Assembly: GCA_030407315.1 (NCBI GenBank)
Contig: JALQPE010000172.1
Span: forward strand, 124,001 to 188,000
From: Asparagopsis taxiformis
Lineage: Eukaryota > Rhodophyta > Florideophyceae > Bonnemaisoniales > Bonnemaisoniaceae
Reading direction: 5' to 3'
Length of the DNA: 64,000 nt
The stretch's first letter is position 1; every line of letters starts with the position of its first letter. The notes below the pieces were generated by a model. The model was not told the DNA's origin. It did not search any database and worked only from the letters and a program-made list of their open reading frames with translations. Of this stretch, positions 1 to 9,641 are shown in pieces. The position numbers were made by a program, and so were the translations under genes.

Positions 1-1
1 C

Positions 2-1522
2 CTGTTTGTTAAGCCAATTGCCAATCTGCAGGAGAGTACTGCGATGAAACCAGCAGCTCTCGTTCGCAAAGAACCGGGCCTGTTGGATGAAATAGCACGC
101 TTGTTGTCCCGGCTTCATAGATGTGATTCTCAATGCGAATTCCGAACCAGCGATGATTTTTGGGTTGTCAACCGTCCAATGCTCACTTCAGAGGCATTTG
201 TGCAGGATGCTACCGAGGCAGGCGACAAGGCACTCGTGCAATCTGAACAAGTTACTGATTACGGTGGTGTGAAAGAAGTGACGTATAACAGCAGTCAAAA
301 CCCTTCGGTATCTGGTGCGGGAGAACTGCTGCGGGTTGCTCCTTTCCTCATACCATTTTCGACGCGAGCAAAGGTATTCTATAAATGGATCTCTAAAGAG
401 AGAGAACTTGCAAATGGTGGTCCACCATTTCTCCCGACAATAGGACGGATGGTGCCAATTCGCAGGAAATTCATTTTTGAGGATGCCTTCAAGGAGCTAA
501 GTCCGGTGCGAGCAAATTTGAAAGCAACAATTCGAGTCAAGTTTATAGATGAGCATGGAATTGAAGAAGCCGGTATTGATGGTGGTGGTGTCTTCAAAGA
601 GTTTATGTATGAAGTAATGCGACTTTGTTTTTCACCTTCGCTTTATGGATTTTTCAAGGCTACTGCGGATGGACACCTTTATCCTAACCCCGACGCGCAC
701 ATCGGGAATGACAGTTACAAGACACACTTTAACTTTCTTGGTTGCTTATTGGGTAAGGCGTTATTCGATGGCGTGCTTGTAAATATCCCGCTTGCATCGT
801 TTTTCCTTTCCAAAATCCTTGGCCAGTTCAACTACCCCAGTGACCTTGGCTCGTTGGATCCGGAAATGTACAAGAATATGAATTTTTTGAAGAACTGCGA
901 GCCGTCGCTAGTGGAGGACTTGGGTCTCAATTTCACGGTGGCGAACAATGCCTATGGCAAAACAGATGAGGTCGAGCTCATACCCAATGGGAAGAATATT
1001 TCTGTCAACGCATCAAATCGGATAGAATATATGCATCGAGTTGCGAACTATCGAATGAATATTCAAATCAAAGAGGCAAGTGAAGCTTTCTTACATGGGT
1101 TCTACTCGGTGGTTCCCTCATCGTATGTGCGAATTTTTTCGCAAAGTGAACTGCAGTTACTAATCTCGGGCAAGTTGGGCAAAATAGACCTGGAGGATTT
1201 GCGTAGACACACCAAGTATTCTGGTGGTTACAATGAGAAAACACCAGTCATCCAATGGTTCTGGCAGGTTATGGGCGAGTTGGACGCAGAAGAACAGTGC
1301 AGAATGCTGCAGTTCGTAACATCTTCACCCCGGGCGCCACTACTAGGATTTTCATATCTCGTTCCAGGCTTTTGTATCCATAGAGCCGAGGGTGACATTA
1401 GATTACCAACTGCTTCGACATGTATGAATTTGTTGAAATTGCCAGCATATAAGACTTTAGCTGTGGTGAAGGAGAAGTTGTTATACGCGCTCAACTCCAA
1501 TGCTGGATTTGATCTCAGCTAG
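2..1522 (+). CDS. HECT-type E3 ubiquitin ligase, UBE3B/UBE3C-like, C-terminal part (5' truncated by window edge)
   Basis: The frame is open from base 2 with no stop before the first ATG at 44, so the true start probably lies left of the window. Numbering here is from the ATG at 44 (492 residues). The region from about residue 110 to the end is a full HECT domain that passes ubiquitin from E2 through a cysteine thioester to substrate. Visible landmarks are GIDGGGVFKEF in the N-lobe, LGKALFDG, LEDLRRHTKYSGGY and the C-terminal LPTASTCMNLLKLPAY. The catalytic cysteine is C460 of that last motif, 32 residues from the end. The sequence ends in GFDLS, close to the GFELS end of UBE3B/UBE3C (UPL6/7 in plants). 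This class acts in proteasome-linked and cytosolic quality control (family knowledge). Substrate-binding regions are not in view. Confidence 0.93.
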   Translation: MFVKPIANLQESTAMKPAALVRKEPGLLDEIARLLSRLHRCDSQCEFRTSDDFWVVNRPMLTSEAFVQDATEAGDKALVQSEQVTDYGGVKEVTYNSSQNPSVSGAGELLRVAPFLIPFSTRAKVFYKWISKERELANGGPPFLPTIGRMVPIRRKFIFEDAFKELSPVRANLKATIRVKFIDEHGIEEAGIDGGGVFKEFMYEVMRLCFSPSLYGFFKATADGHLYPNPDAHIGNDSYKTHFNFLGCLLGKALFDGVLVNIPLASFFLSKILGQFNYPSDLGSLDPEMYKNMNFLKNCEPSLVEDLGLNFTVANNAYGKTDEVELIPNGKNISVNASNRIEYMHRVANYRMNIQIKEASEAFLHGFYSVVPSSYVRIFSQSELQLLISGKLGKIDLEDLRRHTKYSGGYNEKTPVIQWFWQVMGELDAEEQCRMLQFVTSSPRAPLLGFSYLVPGFCIHRAEGDIRLPTASTCMNLLKLPAYKTLAVVKEKLLYALNSNAGFDLS

Positions 1523-1893
1523 ACTGCAGACGAGACGAAGTTTGCAGGGAACATAGCTGCATACGTTCTGTAAGTCACGTGGGTCCAAGCTCCGTTCAAG
1601 TATTGGATCTCTGTGGTAAACTTGTCTATTTGCCTGCAACCCTTTAGAAGAATTTCGAACTTGGTCCCTATGGATTTGATGGGCAGTAACGTAATGCCAC
1701 GAAATCTAAAACCCAAAACCGGACATCCAGGATACGAACTTTTCAGGTGCAACCGGTAGAAATGGAAACTCAGTGTGATTCACAGTGTCTACATTTTTTC
1801 CAGAAACGAGCTCGCTTCCACACTTCCGGATCCTCTCTCTCTCAAGAAAAGTGATAGACAAAATTTTACGGAACGCCTACTTGGAAGTCATCA
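1523..1893. other. intergenic region between HECT and disordered-protein genes
   Basis: About 370 bases between two genes on the plus strand. It must hold the HECT 3' end and the promoter of the next gene. I see no convincing TATA box, RNA gene or repeat. Short reading frames here have no coding character. Confidence 0.5.
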
Positions 1894-4506
1894 ATGAAGC
1901 CCAATACCTCTCAGGTAACCAAGGTCGCAATCCTTTCCCTGCAACAGAAGGGAAATGAAAGCATCCCGAGCGATAGACCGGCAGATGCCAGTTCAGCAAG
2001 AAGCCTCGCATCAATGCATGCTGGTGTTTCAAAAGCATGGGAGGAACATGAAGCCGGAACCCCACGCAGTCAGCGATTTGTTCGGAGAAATTTAGAAAAC
2101 CTTTCTTTACCACGGGCTCCTTCGCCGATGAAAAGTAAGCAGACTAGACGAGAACAAACAACTGTAATCCGAACTCCAGTCAAGCAAAACGCTGTACTTT
2201 TGGAAAAGACTCCTTCGCCCAAAAAACGCGGTCAATTCGAGCAAGAACTATCTATTGTCACAACTCCAATCAAACAAAACTCTGTACTTTCTAATGCTTC
2301 AGAAGCTGAACTAAGACCCATGGGCAAGGTATCTTATGCTCTGTTCGAACGGATTGCAGTACTATACCCTGAGTCCGTGTATTCGTTATTAAGAAGTGAC
2401 CAAATTCCAACCCCCCGAAAAAAGTTAACTTCGAATGACACGCCGGAACCTTTTTCACTAGAAGGAACACCAGATGGAAGGAAGTCATGCGTACGCATCG
2501 CTTCCTTCAGCAAAATTGATAAGACGACTGGTCTGCGGACTCCTCAGAAAACTGTTTTCATTGTAGAAGATGATGATATGGAGAGAACCAGCATGGATAG
2601 CCATTTCGACAACCTTGATGTACTGCCTTTCTCTCAAGCAAAGCGTTTCTTCACAAGAGAGGAAGATGATGAATGCATAAATGTTCCGCAGAATGATAAA
2701 TTAATCTCCCCGTTAGGTACAATACAAGATGACGTGAACCAAGTTGAGGTAGAAAATGCTAGAAGGTCGCCGGATAAAGCAAGATTAGAGAAAAAAATTA
2801 CAAGCACGCCAGAAGCTACCACAATTGTTGCTGTTGTCGATGAAGACAAGCAAGACGGCCACTCAAATGATGTAAATCATGGATCTGAGCAATACATGCC
2901 CCTAAAAGATGAAGGGCTTATGGAACAAAGGAAAAGCAGCAGTTCGAGTTTATGCGCAAGGGATGGTTCAACTGAAAACAGTTTTGAGCTCACTGGTGAG
3001 TACTTAATGAAGCATGCGGAGGAAACTGTACGAGCAGCGAAACAAAACGAAGAACCATGGAATACGGATCTCATCCATGAAATCAAGGAACTTTTCAAAT
3101 CAAGCCCATCGCAGTCGTCTTCAAACGAATCGTTTGCGGAAGAAGATGAATCACAAATATATTCATTCTCTAAAGATAGCATGCAAAACGTTTCCTACGG
3201 TGAAGGTATTCATGGTCTATTTGACGGTGACCACGAGCTTGTAGGAAGCATGGCTGTACGAAAAGTGACGACCATGGATGCGGATGAAATTCGTGTTTTA
3301 CTGGCAGAAAGCTCTCCAGGAAGTTCGAGGTTTGGTGATGCGGATGACGAGGCGTTACCAATAAGCAATCAACAAGCGCATTCTAGAATGGATTTATCGG
3401 CGGTACGGAGGTTGTTTTCTGCCTCTGAGGATGATGAGGGATACAATGTTGCAAACCGTGATGACGCTCCGAAAACTGTTCTCAGGCGTTCCATTGCTAG
3501 TCGACGGAGAAGTTTTGTGGATATACCAGTTATGCCGCTCGCGAACAGAGAACATATTGGTGGTGACCAAAATGAGTATGCTATTGACATGAAGGAGGAA
3601 GAGGTGCCAGAAATAACATCTGTGGACTCGTTCCCATTGGAATCGCAATTCAACGGTCGTCCGAAAGGAATAGTGATGAGGACATTTTCATGTGACAAGG
3701 CGAAACGTAGTGGGAATAGAAGGGCTGAAACTGGAGTGATTTTGAGTCACGCTGAAATGAGCATAGCGTCAGCACCTGTGGAGTTTTCTTCAGACCCAAA
3801 CCCCAAATCGTTTCATCCAGGAGCGTTTCAGAATGGAAATAGTGTATCTACATACGATGCTGATGTGTTCTCATCTTCGCCAGCCAAGAGAGGGCTATTC
3901 GACGATGAGTATTCCGATCATAATGATGATGATGATGAGGGCGATGCAAATGCAGGAAATAGACGTGGATCAGACAGTCTGTCAGACCGAGTTATGAACG
4001 GTAAGCACGACGTGTTCTCTGGAAGGCAGAGGCAATTGCGGATCAGCAATTTGTCACGTTGTGCTACTCGAGATAGCTCTTCAAGGGGAATAAGGCGCAT
4101 GAGTCATAGTATTCGACGGGCATCCGATGCGTTGCGACGTCGCTCAAGGAATAATGTTCCTGAAGCGGCCCGAACTGAACTATTGATAGACGGCACTTCA
4201 AGGGATACCATTCGGCGCATATCTAGTATTTGCTCGGAAAAACTGCAGCTTGATGTCTACCTGAAAGACACGGGCAAGAAAATTCGGGTAGAGTCTCGGC
4301 AAGGTAGCGGGAGCGACTACTTGAGAGCATCGCTGCTTGTGACGCAGCATTACGGACCGACGATTTCATGCGCTGTGAAAATTCGACAGAGTCGTTCGGA
4401 CGGTATGAAGACATCATTCGGAGCGTTGTGGAAGTTTTATACAAGTCTACGTGAGGAGCTGGATTCTTTGGAGCAGCAAGATCAAAGCGGATGGGTGAGG
4501 GAGTAG
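1894..4506 (+). CDS. large disordered phospho-site-rich protein with possible C-terminal KA1 domain; unknown function
   Basis: This protein of 870 residues is not recognised as a whole. The first 780 residues are acidic, Ser-rich and mostly disordered. Proline-directed sites are frequent (TPSPKK, RTPVKQN, TTPIKQN, IPTPRKK). The TP-[VI]-KQN-[AS]-VL segment occurs twice, near residues 93 and 124. A second theme recurs about five times: a basic or hydrophobic LF/FF core, often beside SSP, followed by a D/E run (for example VRRLFSASEDDE and AKRGLFDDE). The last 90 residues read as a folded alpha/beta domain whose pattern resembles the KA1 domain that ends Chk1 and MARK kinases, but there is no kinase domain in this frame. 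A cell-cycle or kinase-scaffold role is only inference. The ATG at 1894 is the first in frame. Confidence 0.8.
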   Translation: MKPNTSQVTKVAILSLQQKGNESIPSDRPADASSARSLASMHAGVSKAWEEHEAGTPRSQRFVRRNLENLSLPRAPSPMKSKQTRREQTTVIRTPVKQNAVLLEKTPSPKKRGQFEQELSIVTTPIKQNSVLSNASEAELRPMGKVSYALFERIAVLYPESVYSLLRSDQIPTPRKKLTSNDTPEPFSLEGTPDGRKSCVRIASFSKIDKTTGLRTPQKTVFIVEDDDMERTSMDSHFDNLDVLPFSQAKRFFTREEDDECINVPQNDKLISPLGTIQDDVNQVEVENARRSPDKARLEKKITSTPEATTIVAVVDEDKQDGHSNDVNHGSEQYMPLKDEGLMEQRKSSSSSLCARDGSTENSFELTGEYLMKHAEETVRAAKQNEEPWNTDLIHEIKELFKSSPSQSSSNESFAEEDESQIYSFSKDSMQNVSYGEGIHGLFDGDHELVGSMAVRKVTTMDADEIRVLLAESSPGSSRFGDADDEALPISNQQAHSRMDLSAVRRLFSASEDDEGYNVANRDDAPKTVLRRSIASRRRSFVDIPVMPLANREHIGGDQNEYAIDMKEEEVPEITSVDSFPLESQFNGRPKGIVMRTFSCDKAKRSGNRRAETGVILSHAEMSIASAPVEFSSDPNPKSFHPGAFQNGNSVSTYDADVFSSSPAKRGLFDDEYSDHNDDDDEGDANAGNRRGSDSLSDRVMNGKHDVFSGRQRQLRISNLSRCATRDSSSRGIRRMSHSIRRASDALRRRSRNNVPEAARTELLIDGTSRDTIRRISSICSEKLQLDVYLKDTGKKIRVESRQGSGSDYLRASLLVTQHYGPTISCAVKIRQSRSDGMKTSFGALWKFYTSLREELDSLEQQDQSGWVRE

Positions 4507-4572
4507 TGAGCGATCTGTACAGCAACACATGCTCGACTATTTACAGGTATTCAAATACAAAACAAGTCTACA

Positions 4573-5394
4573 TCAGTTCAATAAAATGATCAGCAGAACT
4601 GCGATGACGCATGCTATAAACAATAGTGTACAAAAGAAGAACGACTTGCGATTCTGTCTACGTATTTGCGTCTTATGAAGCTCTCTCCTCGCCGCGCCAA
4701 TATTCTCAGCCGCATCAGCGACATCCACCTCAATATACTCAATCTGCGAGCGCTGATCGCCAATCATAGCCGCCAAGTCCTTGAAGATCGAATTGACATC
4801 ATCGACAGACGATTGAATTTCGGTGAGCACGGCATGACGCTCTTCAAACATCTCATCATTCGCCTGCACTTCCCTCTGCTGCGCTCTCTCGCTCTGCGTA
4901 TGCACCGCATCTGCGAGCAGCGGGGAGCTTTCATCGACGAGGACGCGTGTCTCCTCGCCGGCGAGCTGCGGGGGTGCGACGGGTTGTTCGCGAAGCGACG
5001 GACTGACGGCGGGTGAGGATGCGAGTAGCATCTTCTCAGCCTCGACAGACTCGCGAAGCGCGTCGGAAAAATCGTCCACAAGCGCCTCAAATTGCGCGCG
5101 CACCTGACGCGCCGAGGCGGCCTCCGACTCGCGCCCCGTCCGCGCCGCCTGCATATCGACGCGCGCCGCGACCAGACTGGCTGCCCGCGCCATTTCGCGG
5201 TTCTGATCGCGCAGCGCACGCACCTGCTTCAGATTGGGTCGCGCCGACGCGTCGTCGGAGCGCAGTAGCGCGCTCGTGCGACGCAGCGAGGCGTTGTTGG
5301 CGGCGAGCGCTTTCAACGCGCCGCGCAGCTCTGTTTCCGCCGTCGCGGATTGGGATACGGGTAGATGGCTCGGGTTGAGGTCACCGAAGGACAT
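4573..5394 (-). CDS. Qa-SNARE, Pep12/syntaxin-7 (SYP2)-like
   Basis: A tail-anchored SNARE of 273 residues. A Gln/Ala/Arg-rich N-terminal helical region (about 15-130) fits the Habc bundle. A linker follows, then a SNARE heptad region at about 183-242 containing VNSIFKDLAAMIGDQ. The zero-layer glutamine is Q214, which makes it a Qa-SNARE. A basic RRQNRKS stretch and one hydrophobic segment (about 251-272) end the protein, with almost nothing after the membrane, as expected for a cytosol-facing tail anchor. The spacing and IFKDL motif match Pep12, syntaxin-7 and SYP2, which drive fusion at late endosomes and vacuoles (family knowledge). The 3' end converges on the previous gene with a 66-base gap. 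The N-terminal half is much more GC-rich than its neighbours. Confidence 0.88.
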   Translation of the reverse strand: MSFGDLNPSHLPVSQSATAETELRGALKALAANNASLRRTSALLRSDDASARPNLKQVRALRDQNREMARAASLVAARVDMQAARTGRESEAASARQVRAQFEALVDDFSDALRESVEAEKMLLASSPAVSPSLREQPVAPPQLAGEETRVLVDESSPLLADAVHTQSERAQQREVQANDEMFEERHAVLTEIQSSVDDVNSIFKDLAAMIGDQRSQIEYIEVDVADAAENIGAARRELHKTQIRRQNRKSFFFCTLLFIACVIAVLLIILLN

Positions 5395-5598
5395 GATGAT
5401 AAGTCATATGTTTTTGATGGGTCATGTTCCCGACGAGCGCTTTCCGGTTATATCGTTGGACGCGTTTGGCAAATGCAAAATTTTTCTGCAGCGCGCGTGC
5501 CAAGCGTTTGTTAGCGATACGACAAAAACATTTTATCATTTACAATACGACCCTATCGGCCCAACTAACTTATCCCGAAAACTACAGCGCCACGACAA

Positions 5599-8500
5599 CT
5601 ATTCTTTCTTCGCTCTTCGCTCGCCCAGTTCCCATAATTGCAACTGGTGTACGACGCTTGGCTTCAAAAGCTGTCGTCCAATCAGCACCACAAAGTCTAC
5701 GAAGAACGCCGCAACCATGATCACAAACGCCGCCAGGTAGAACGTTGGTGACGTGAACAGCATTTCGATCTGTCCTTCTAGTGGGAACTCGTCTACGACG
5801 TAAATGGCCAACGGCACAACCAGAATGTGTAGTCCGACAGACAGTGCGGCTGCCAGCAGTACCAACCAGTTGAGCGTGTGTGAGTGCATAAATATCTTGA
5901 ATAGTGTCATTAGTACTGCCAGTGTTGCATTTGCAAACCCAACCAGATACAGTCCACTATCTTTGCCGTCCGTAAAGTCGATCTTCATGAATCCAAACGT
6001 GAGGTAAAGGCCGAAGAACACAACAATCGCATGCCACACACCATACAGAACTGTGTACTCCAGCACCGTTTTCAATGAAAACAGTTTCCTATCCCTGTTG
6101 CTTGAATACACCGACGGGAATCTCAATATGGTAGACTCTTCTAGATCTCGTTCAAAGATACCATAAAGGAAAGGTGATGCTGCCGTAAGAACAACATTGA
6201 ACGCTGATGCAACCCACTGGTCGTTGAAAGTAGTTCCAGAGGCAAAACAAAAGATTTGGAAGAACGCCTGCGTAAGTGTGAAAAAGATATTCTTGTAGAA
6301 ACTCAGGTTGATCATTCCAGCTGTTCGCACTGCGGAGAAGCGACCATGGACAGCTGTGAGTCGAAGAAGATGCTTGAATTCTCCCATCGCATAGTCTGCT
6401 GCCCGTGCCGCTTGAGTACCTTCCTTCCCGTAGATTCCAACTCCGATGTGCGCTTCCTGAATCATTGATACATCATTACCACCATCTCCAATAGCCAAAG
6501 TCAATGACTGCCGCTTTTCTCGCACCAATCGTACCACAAGCGCCTTCTGCAACGGCGTCACACGACAGCAAATCACTACCTTTGTATGGTCTGAAAGAGC
6601 CATGAACAAGTCACTGTGGTCCTCAATGGCGAAATGCAGTGATGCGCCATCAATGATGATACCAAGTTCCTTCTCTTCAACATCGTTCTTTTTGCTCCTC
6701 ATAGATATGCGCCGAGAAATTGAATTGAATGAATTCCTCGCTTCTTGCTCCTCATCTGTAACGTGTCTCTTCAAGCAGTCGTCCAGCTGCTTTCTAATAG
6801 ATTCGGAACTACGGCCTTCAATATGCACCACATCCATATTACGGTCTAGTAGATTAGCAGAGTATCCGATGTTCTCTGCGGTTTCACGCTTATCTCCGGT
6901 GAGCACCCAAAGCTTCATTCCAGCTTCACGCATAAACTTGATTGTCTCTGGTACCCTATCCTGTAGCTTATCTTCAACAGCTGTCGTGGCAATGTATTCA
7001 AGGTCGTGTTCGATTTCAGCACTCACAGTTTGAACTTGCTCGTCGCGATTCTCAAGCGAGTTTCGAGCTTTCTGGAACCGCTCAAACCATGGATTGAACT
7101 CATTTTCAGAAAGTTCCTTTGTGGCGAACACAAGCGTACGCAACCCATCTTTAGCAAACTCATCAATATGGTCCTGAATGGTAATGAGGTCAGTACCTTC
7201 CGTTAGTAACTTCAGCATGATAGTGTCGGCACCCTTGGTAAACATGCGAATCTTGCCATCTGGACACCGAAGAATCATACTCATGCGCTTTCGGTTTGAA
7301 TTGAACTCCAGCTCAGCAAGTGCTTCATAGGTTTCTTCATGACCAAAATGGTCGATAACAAGCGCGTCCAACGACCGCTTGAGAAGTGCCACACCATATG
7401 TGCGTGCAGACGTGACAAGAGCGACTTCATCAGGACTCTGTCCTTGATATTCTGGTAAATCATCTGAATTATCTGAGGAATCTCCACCATTAATGTTAAC
7501 CTTCGCCACTGCCACATTGGTCTCATTATTTCCCCCGGAAGATTCAGGGGTCGAGCGACGGAAATGCCGTTTCCTCTTCTTCTTGCCAATGAGCTCATCA
7601 ATATTAGCTGATCCGTCTTCTTTGGGCTCTGGAACAACACCGTGACAAAGCGCCATTGCGAGGAGTAGTTGACGAACCGGTTGCACGCCTGCTTCCACTG
7701 CCTTTTCCATGACGCGCTTTTTCCTAAGAATGTTGTACATCTTTCCACCCGCGGAGCAAGCGATATATCGCATGATATTTTCCGTGAGTGTGCCTGTCTT
7801 ATCGCTGAGAACATGTTCAACCTCACCGAGCATCTCGTTGAGATTTGTTGCGCGCGCAGCGACGGACCTTCCGCGGGTCTTCATGCGGATGTCGGCGGAC
7901 ATGAAAACGGCTTGCAGTACACGGATAAACTCAAGAGTAACGAAGAGGGAGACTGGAATGTAGGTGGAGAACAGAATGAGGAAGGTACCTAAGCCACGGA
8001 ATGCCACTTGGACCCCTTCTTCTTCACGAAGCTCTTGCATATACCATTGGCCTTCTCCAAAGCGAGCCTGGAGGACACCCGACATAATAGAAGCTAAGAG
8101 GACGACAATGAAGAGGAGCACAAAGAGCATGATGACGACCCAATTCAAATTTCTTTCCACGTTGCCCATCTTGCTTGGCGGGTTGCGCATATTGAGAGCG
8201 ACCTTTGTGTCAAAACCTGTATACACAGCAATACCATAGATATACTCTGTGTTTCGGAGAATGCTACCGCGAAGCAGGAGGTTTGAAGCATCAAGAGGGG
8301 CACGGTCCTCGCCAGAAAGAGCAATAGAAGCCTCAAATTCATGTAGAGCTGTTGCAGGCGCTTGTGCACGAACTTTACCGGAGAGGAGACGGAGGTCTGT
8401 TGGTTCGGTGATATCAGATGTTGGGGATGCAACAACAACACGCTTGAGATTAGACTCACCATCGAGATTTGCTGTGGAGACAAAAGCGACACCACCTTCG

Positions 8501-9153
8501 GCGGAGGAGTAAAGAAGAACCATGTCACACGGGAAAACTTGACCCTTTCTGACGAGGACTATATCACCCACGGCGATATTTCTAGAAGCGACAACACGAT
8601 GCATCTCTGCCTTCAAGCCATCTTTAGCAAGGACGGTTGCGACCCTAGACGGGACCTGGGAGAGGTTTTTCTCTACGGAAGGGTCTGAATCGGGGACACG
8701 TGCAAGGATGAGTCTTTCGGCGGCGTTTTGGCGGCGGTCGTCCGCGGCACGCTTGAGGTCTTCGTAGATGTCGCGGGCGAAGCCGAAGCCGACGACAACG
8801 AGAAGGGGCGCGATATTTGCGAGCGGAGTCGTCGGGGAAACGTCTGGGATGAAGGAAATGATGGCGATGACAAGGAAGTAGAAGTTTGAGACGCGACGGA
8901 ATTGCTCGAAGAGTGCCTTGGGGATCATGTTGAATGGAGTGTATTTGGCGGAACGAAGTCGATTGGAGACAAAGTTGCGAGCGGCATTCTTGGTATAGTC
9001 GTTTATTCGAACGACTCTTCGGCCGTTCTCCAAGTCTTCGGGAGATTCAGCCTCGGCGCGGGACAGGCGAGTGGCGAAGAGAGACTGGGAGCGGGAACGC
9101 GAGTGCGAGTGCGAGAGACGCACATTGCCTGATTCATTGAGCGAGTCGGCCAT
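5599..9153 (-). CDS. P4-type ATPase (phospholipid flippase), Drs2/ATP8/ALA type
   Basis: A full-length flippase of 1184 residues. It moves aminophospholipids from the outer or lumenal leaflet to the cytosolic leaflet in Golgi, endosome or plasma membrane. Visible in order: a P4 start motif around FNMIPKALFEQFRRVSNFYF, the actuator motif LDGESNLK (most relatives have DGET), PVSLFVTLEFIR in M4, the phosphorylation site DKTGTLT with D451, the substrate motif QGQSPDEVALV, the KGADTIML nucleotide site, the hinge GDGGNDVSMIQEAHIGVG, and about six C-terminal membrane helices. P4-ATPases usually need a CDC50 subunit, which is not encoded here. The acidic Asn/Ser-rich insert at about 500-550 is probably a loop. 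It is transcribed divergently from Lon. Start: ATG at 9151-9153, before a Ser/Arg-rich leader. Confidence 0.96.
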   Translation of the reverse strand: MADSLNESGNVRLSHSHSRSRSQSLFATRLSRAEAESPEDLENGRRVVRINDYTKNAARNFVSNRLRSAKYTPFNMIPKALFEQFRRVSNFYFLVIAIISFIPDVSPTTPLANIAPLLVVVGFGFARDIYEDLKRAADDRRQNAAERLILARVPDSDPSVEKNLSQVPSRVATVLAKDGLKAEMHRVVASRNIAVGDIVLVRKGQVFPCDMVLLYSSAEGGVAFVSTANLDGESNLKRVVVASPTSDITEPTDLRLLSGKVRAQAPATALHEFEASIALSGEDRAPLDASNLLLRGSILRNTEYIYGIAVYTGFDTKVALNMRNPPSKMGNVERNLNWVVIMLFVLLFIVVLLASIMSGVLQARFGEGQWYMQELREEEGVQVAFRGLGTFLILFSTYIPVSLFVTLEFIRVLQAVFMSADIRMKTRGRSVAARATNLNEMLGEVEHVLSDKTGTLTENIMRYIACSAGGKMYNILRKKRVMEKAVEAGVQPVRQLLLAMALCHGVVPEPKEDGSANIDELIGKKKRKRHFRRSTPESSGGNNETNVAVAKVNINGGDSSDNSDDLPEYQGQSPDEVALVTSARTYGVALLKRSLDALVIDHFGHEETYEALAELEFNSNRKRMSMILRCPDGKIRMFTKGADTIMLKLLTEGTDLITIQDHIDEFAKDGLRTLVFATKELSENEFNPWFERFQKARNSLENRDEQVQTVSAEIEHDLEYIATTAVEDKLQDRVPETIKFMREAGMKLWVLTGDKRETAENIGYSANLLDRNMDVVHIEGRSSESIRKQLDDCLKRHVTDEEQEARNSFNSISRRISMRSKKNDVEEKELGIIIDGASLHFAIEDHSDLFMALSDHTKVVICCRVTPLQKALVVRLVREKRQSLTLAIGDGGNDVSMIQEAHIGVGIYGKEGTQAARAADYAMGEFKHLLRLTAVHGRFSAVRTAGMINLSFYKNIFFTLTQAFFQIFCFASGTTFNDQWVASAFNVVLTAASPFLYGIFERDLEESTILRFPSVYSSNRDRKLFSLKTVLEYTVLYGVWHAIVVFFGLYLTFGFMKIDFTDGKDSGLYLVGFANATLAVLMTLFKIFMHSHTLNWLVLLAAALSVGLHILVVPLAIYVVDEFPLEGQIEMLFTSPTFYLAAFVIMVAAFFVDFVVLIGRQLLKPSVVHQLQLWELGERRAKKE

Positions 9154-9641
9154 GGGACGGCCGGGGGAGGGAAAGGCTGGGGATGGTTAGCGGTGTGGTA
9201 GGCGAAGATGGGATGGGCGGATTGCTGGCAGTAATGGACGAGTAGGGATGGGGTTATGAAGGCAAAAGTTTCTACAGCCTCTGACGCTGAGGCAATATAA
9301 TTGAATTCGGACAGCTACGGTCAATTTCATAAAATCGGGCATGATAACACATTTCATTGGTGATTTGCGTCCATCACAGGGTAATGAAATCACCAGCAAG
9401 GTCGTCTTCTGACACACTGTGTATTGTCCTCGCCATCCGCCACCTCATCTTGGAAGCTAAAGATTCTCTCAACCCAAAAATAGCTTGACATTGGTCACTT
9501 CAGTCCTGGAACTTTGCCGCCAGACTTCCACCCTGCCATTTCACCAACACCGTAACGCTCTGCCACGTGACCACGTACATATCATTCGCCAGCCACGTCC
9601 TCAGCGTGACCCTTTCCTTCTTCTAACACACATCCGCGATC
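9154..9641. other. divergent promoter region (P4-ATPase and Lon)
   Basis: A stretch of 488 bases between two genes read away from each other, so it should hold both promoters. No clear TATA box, repeat or RNA gene was seen. Confidence 0.5.
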
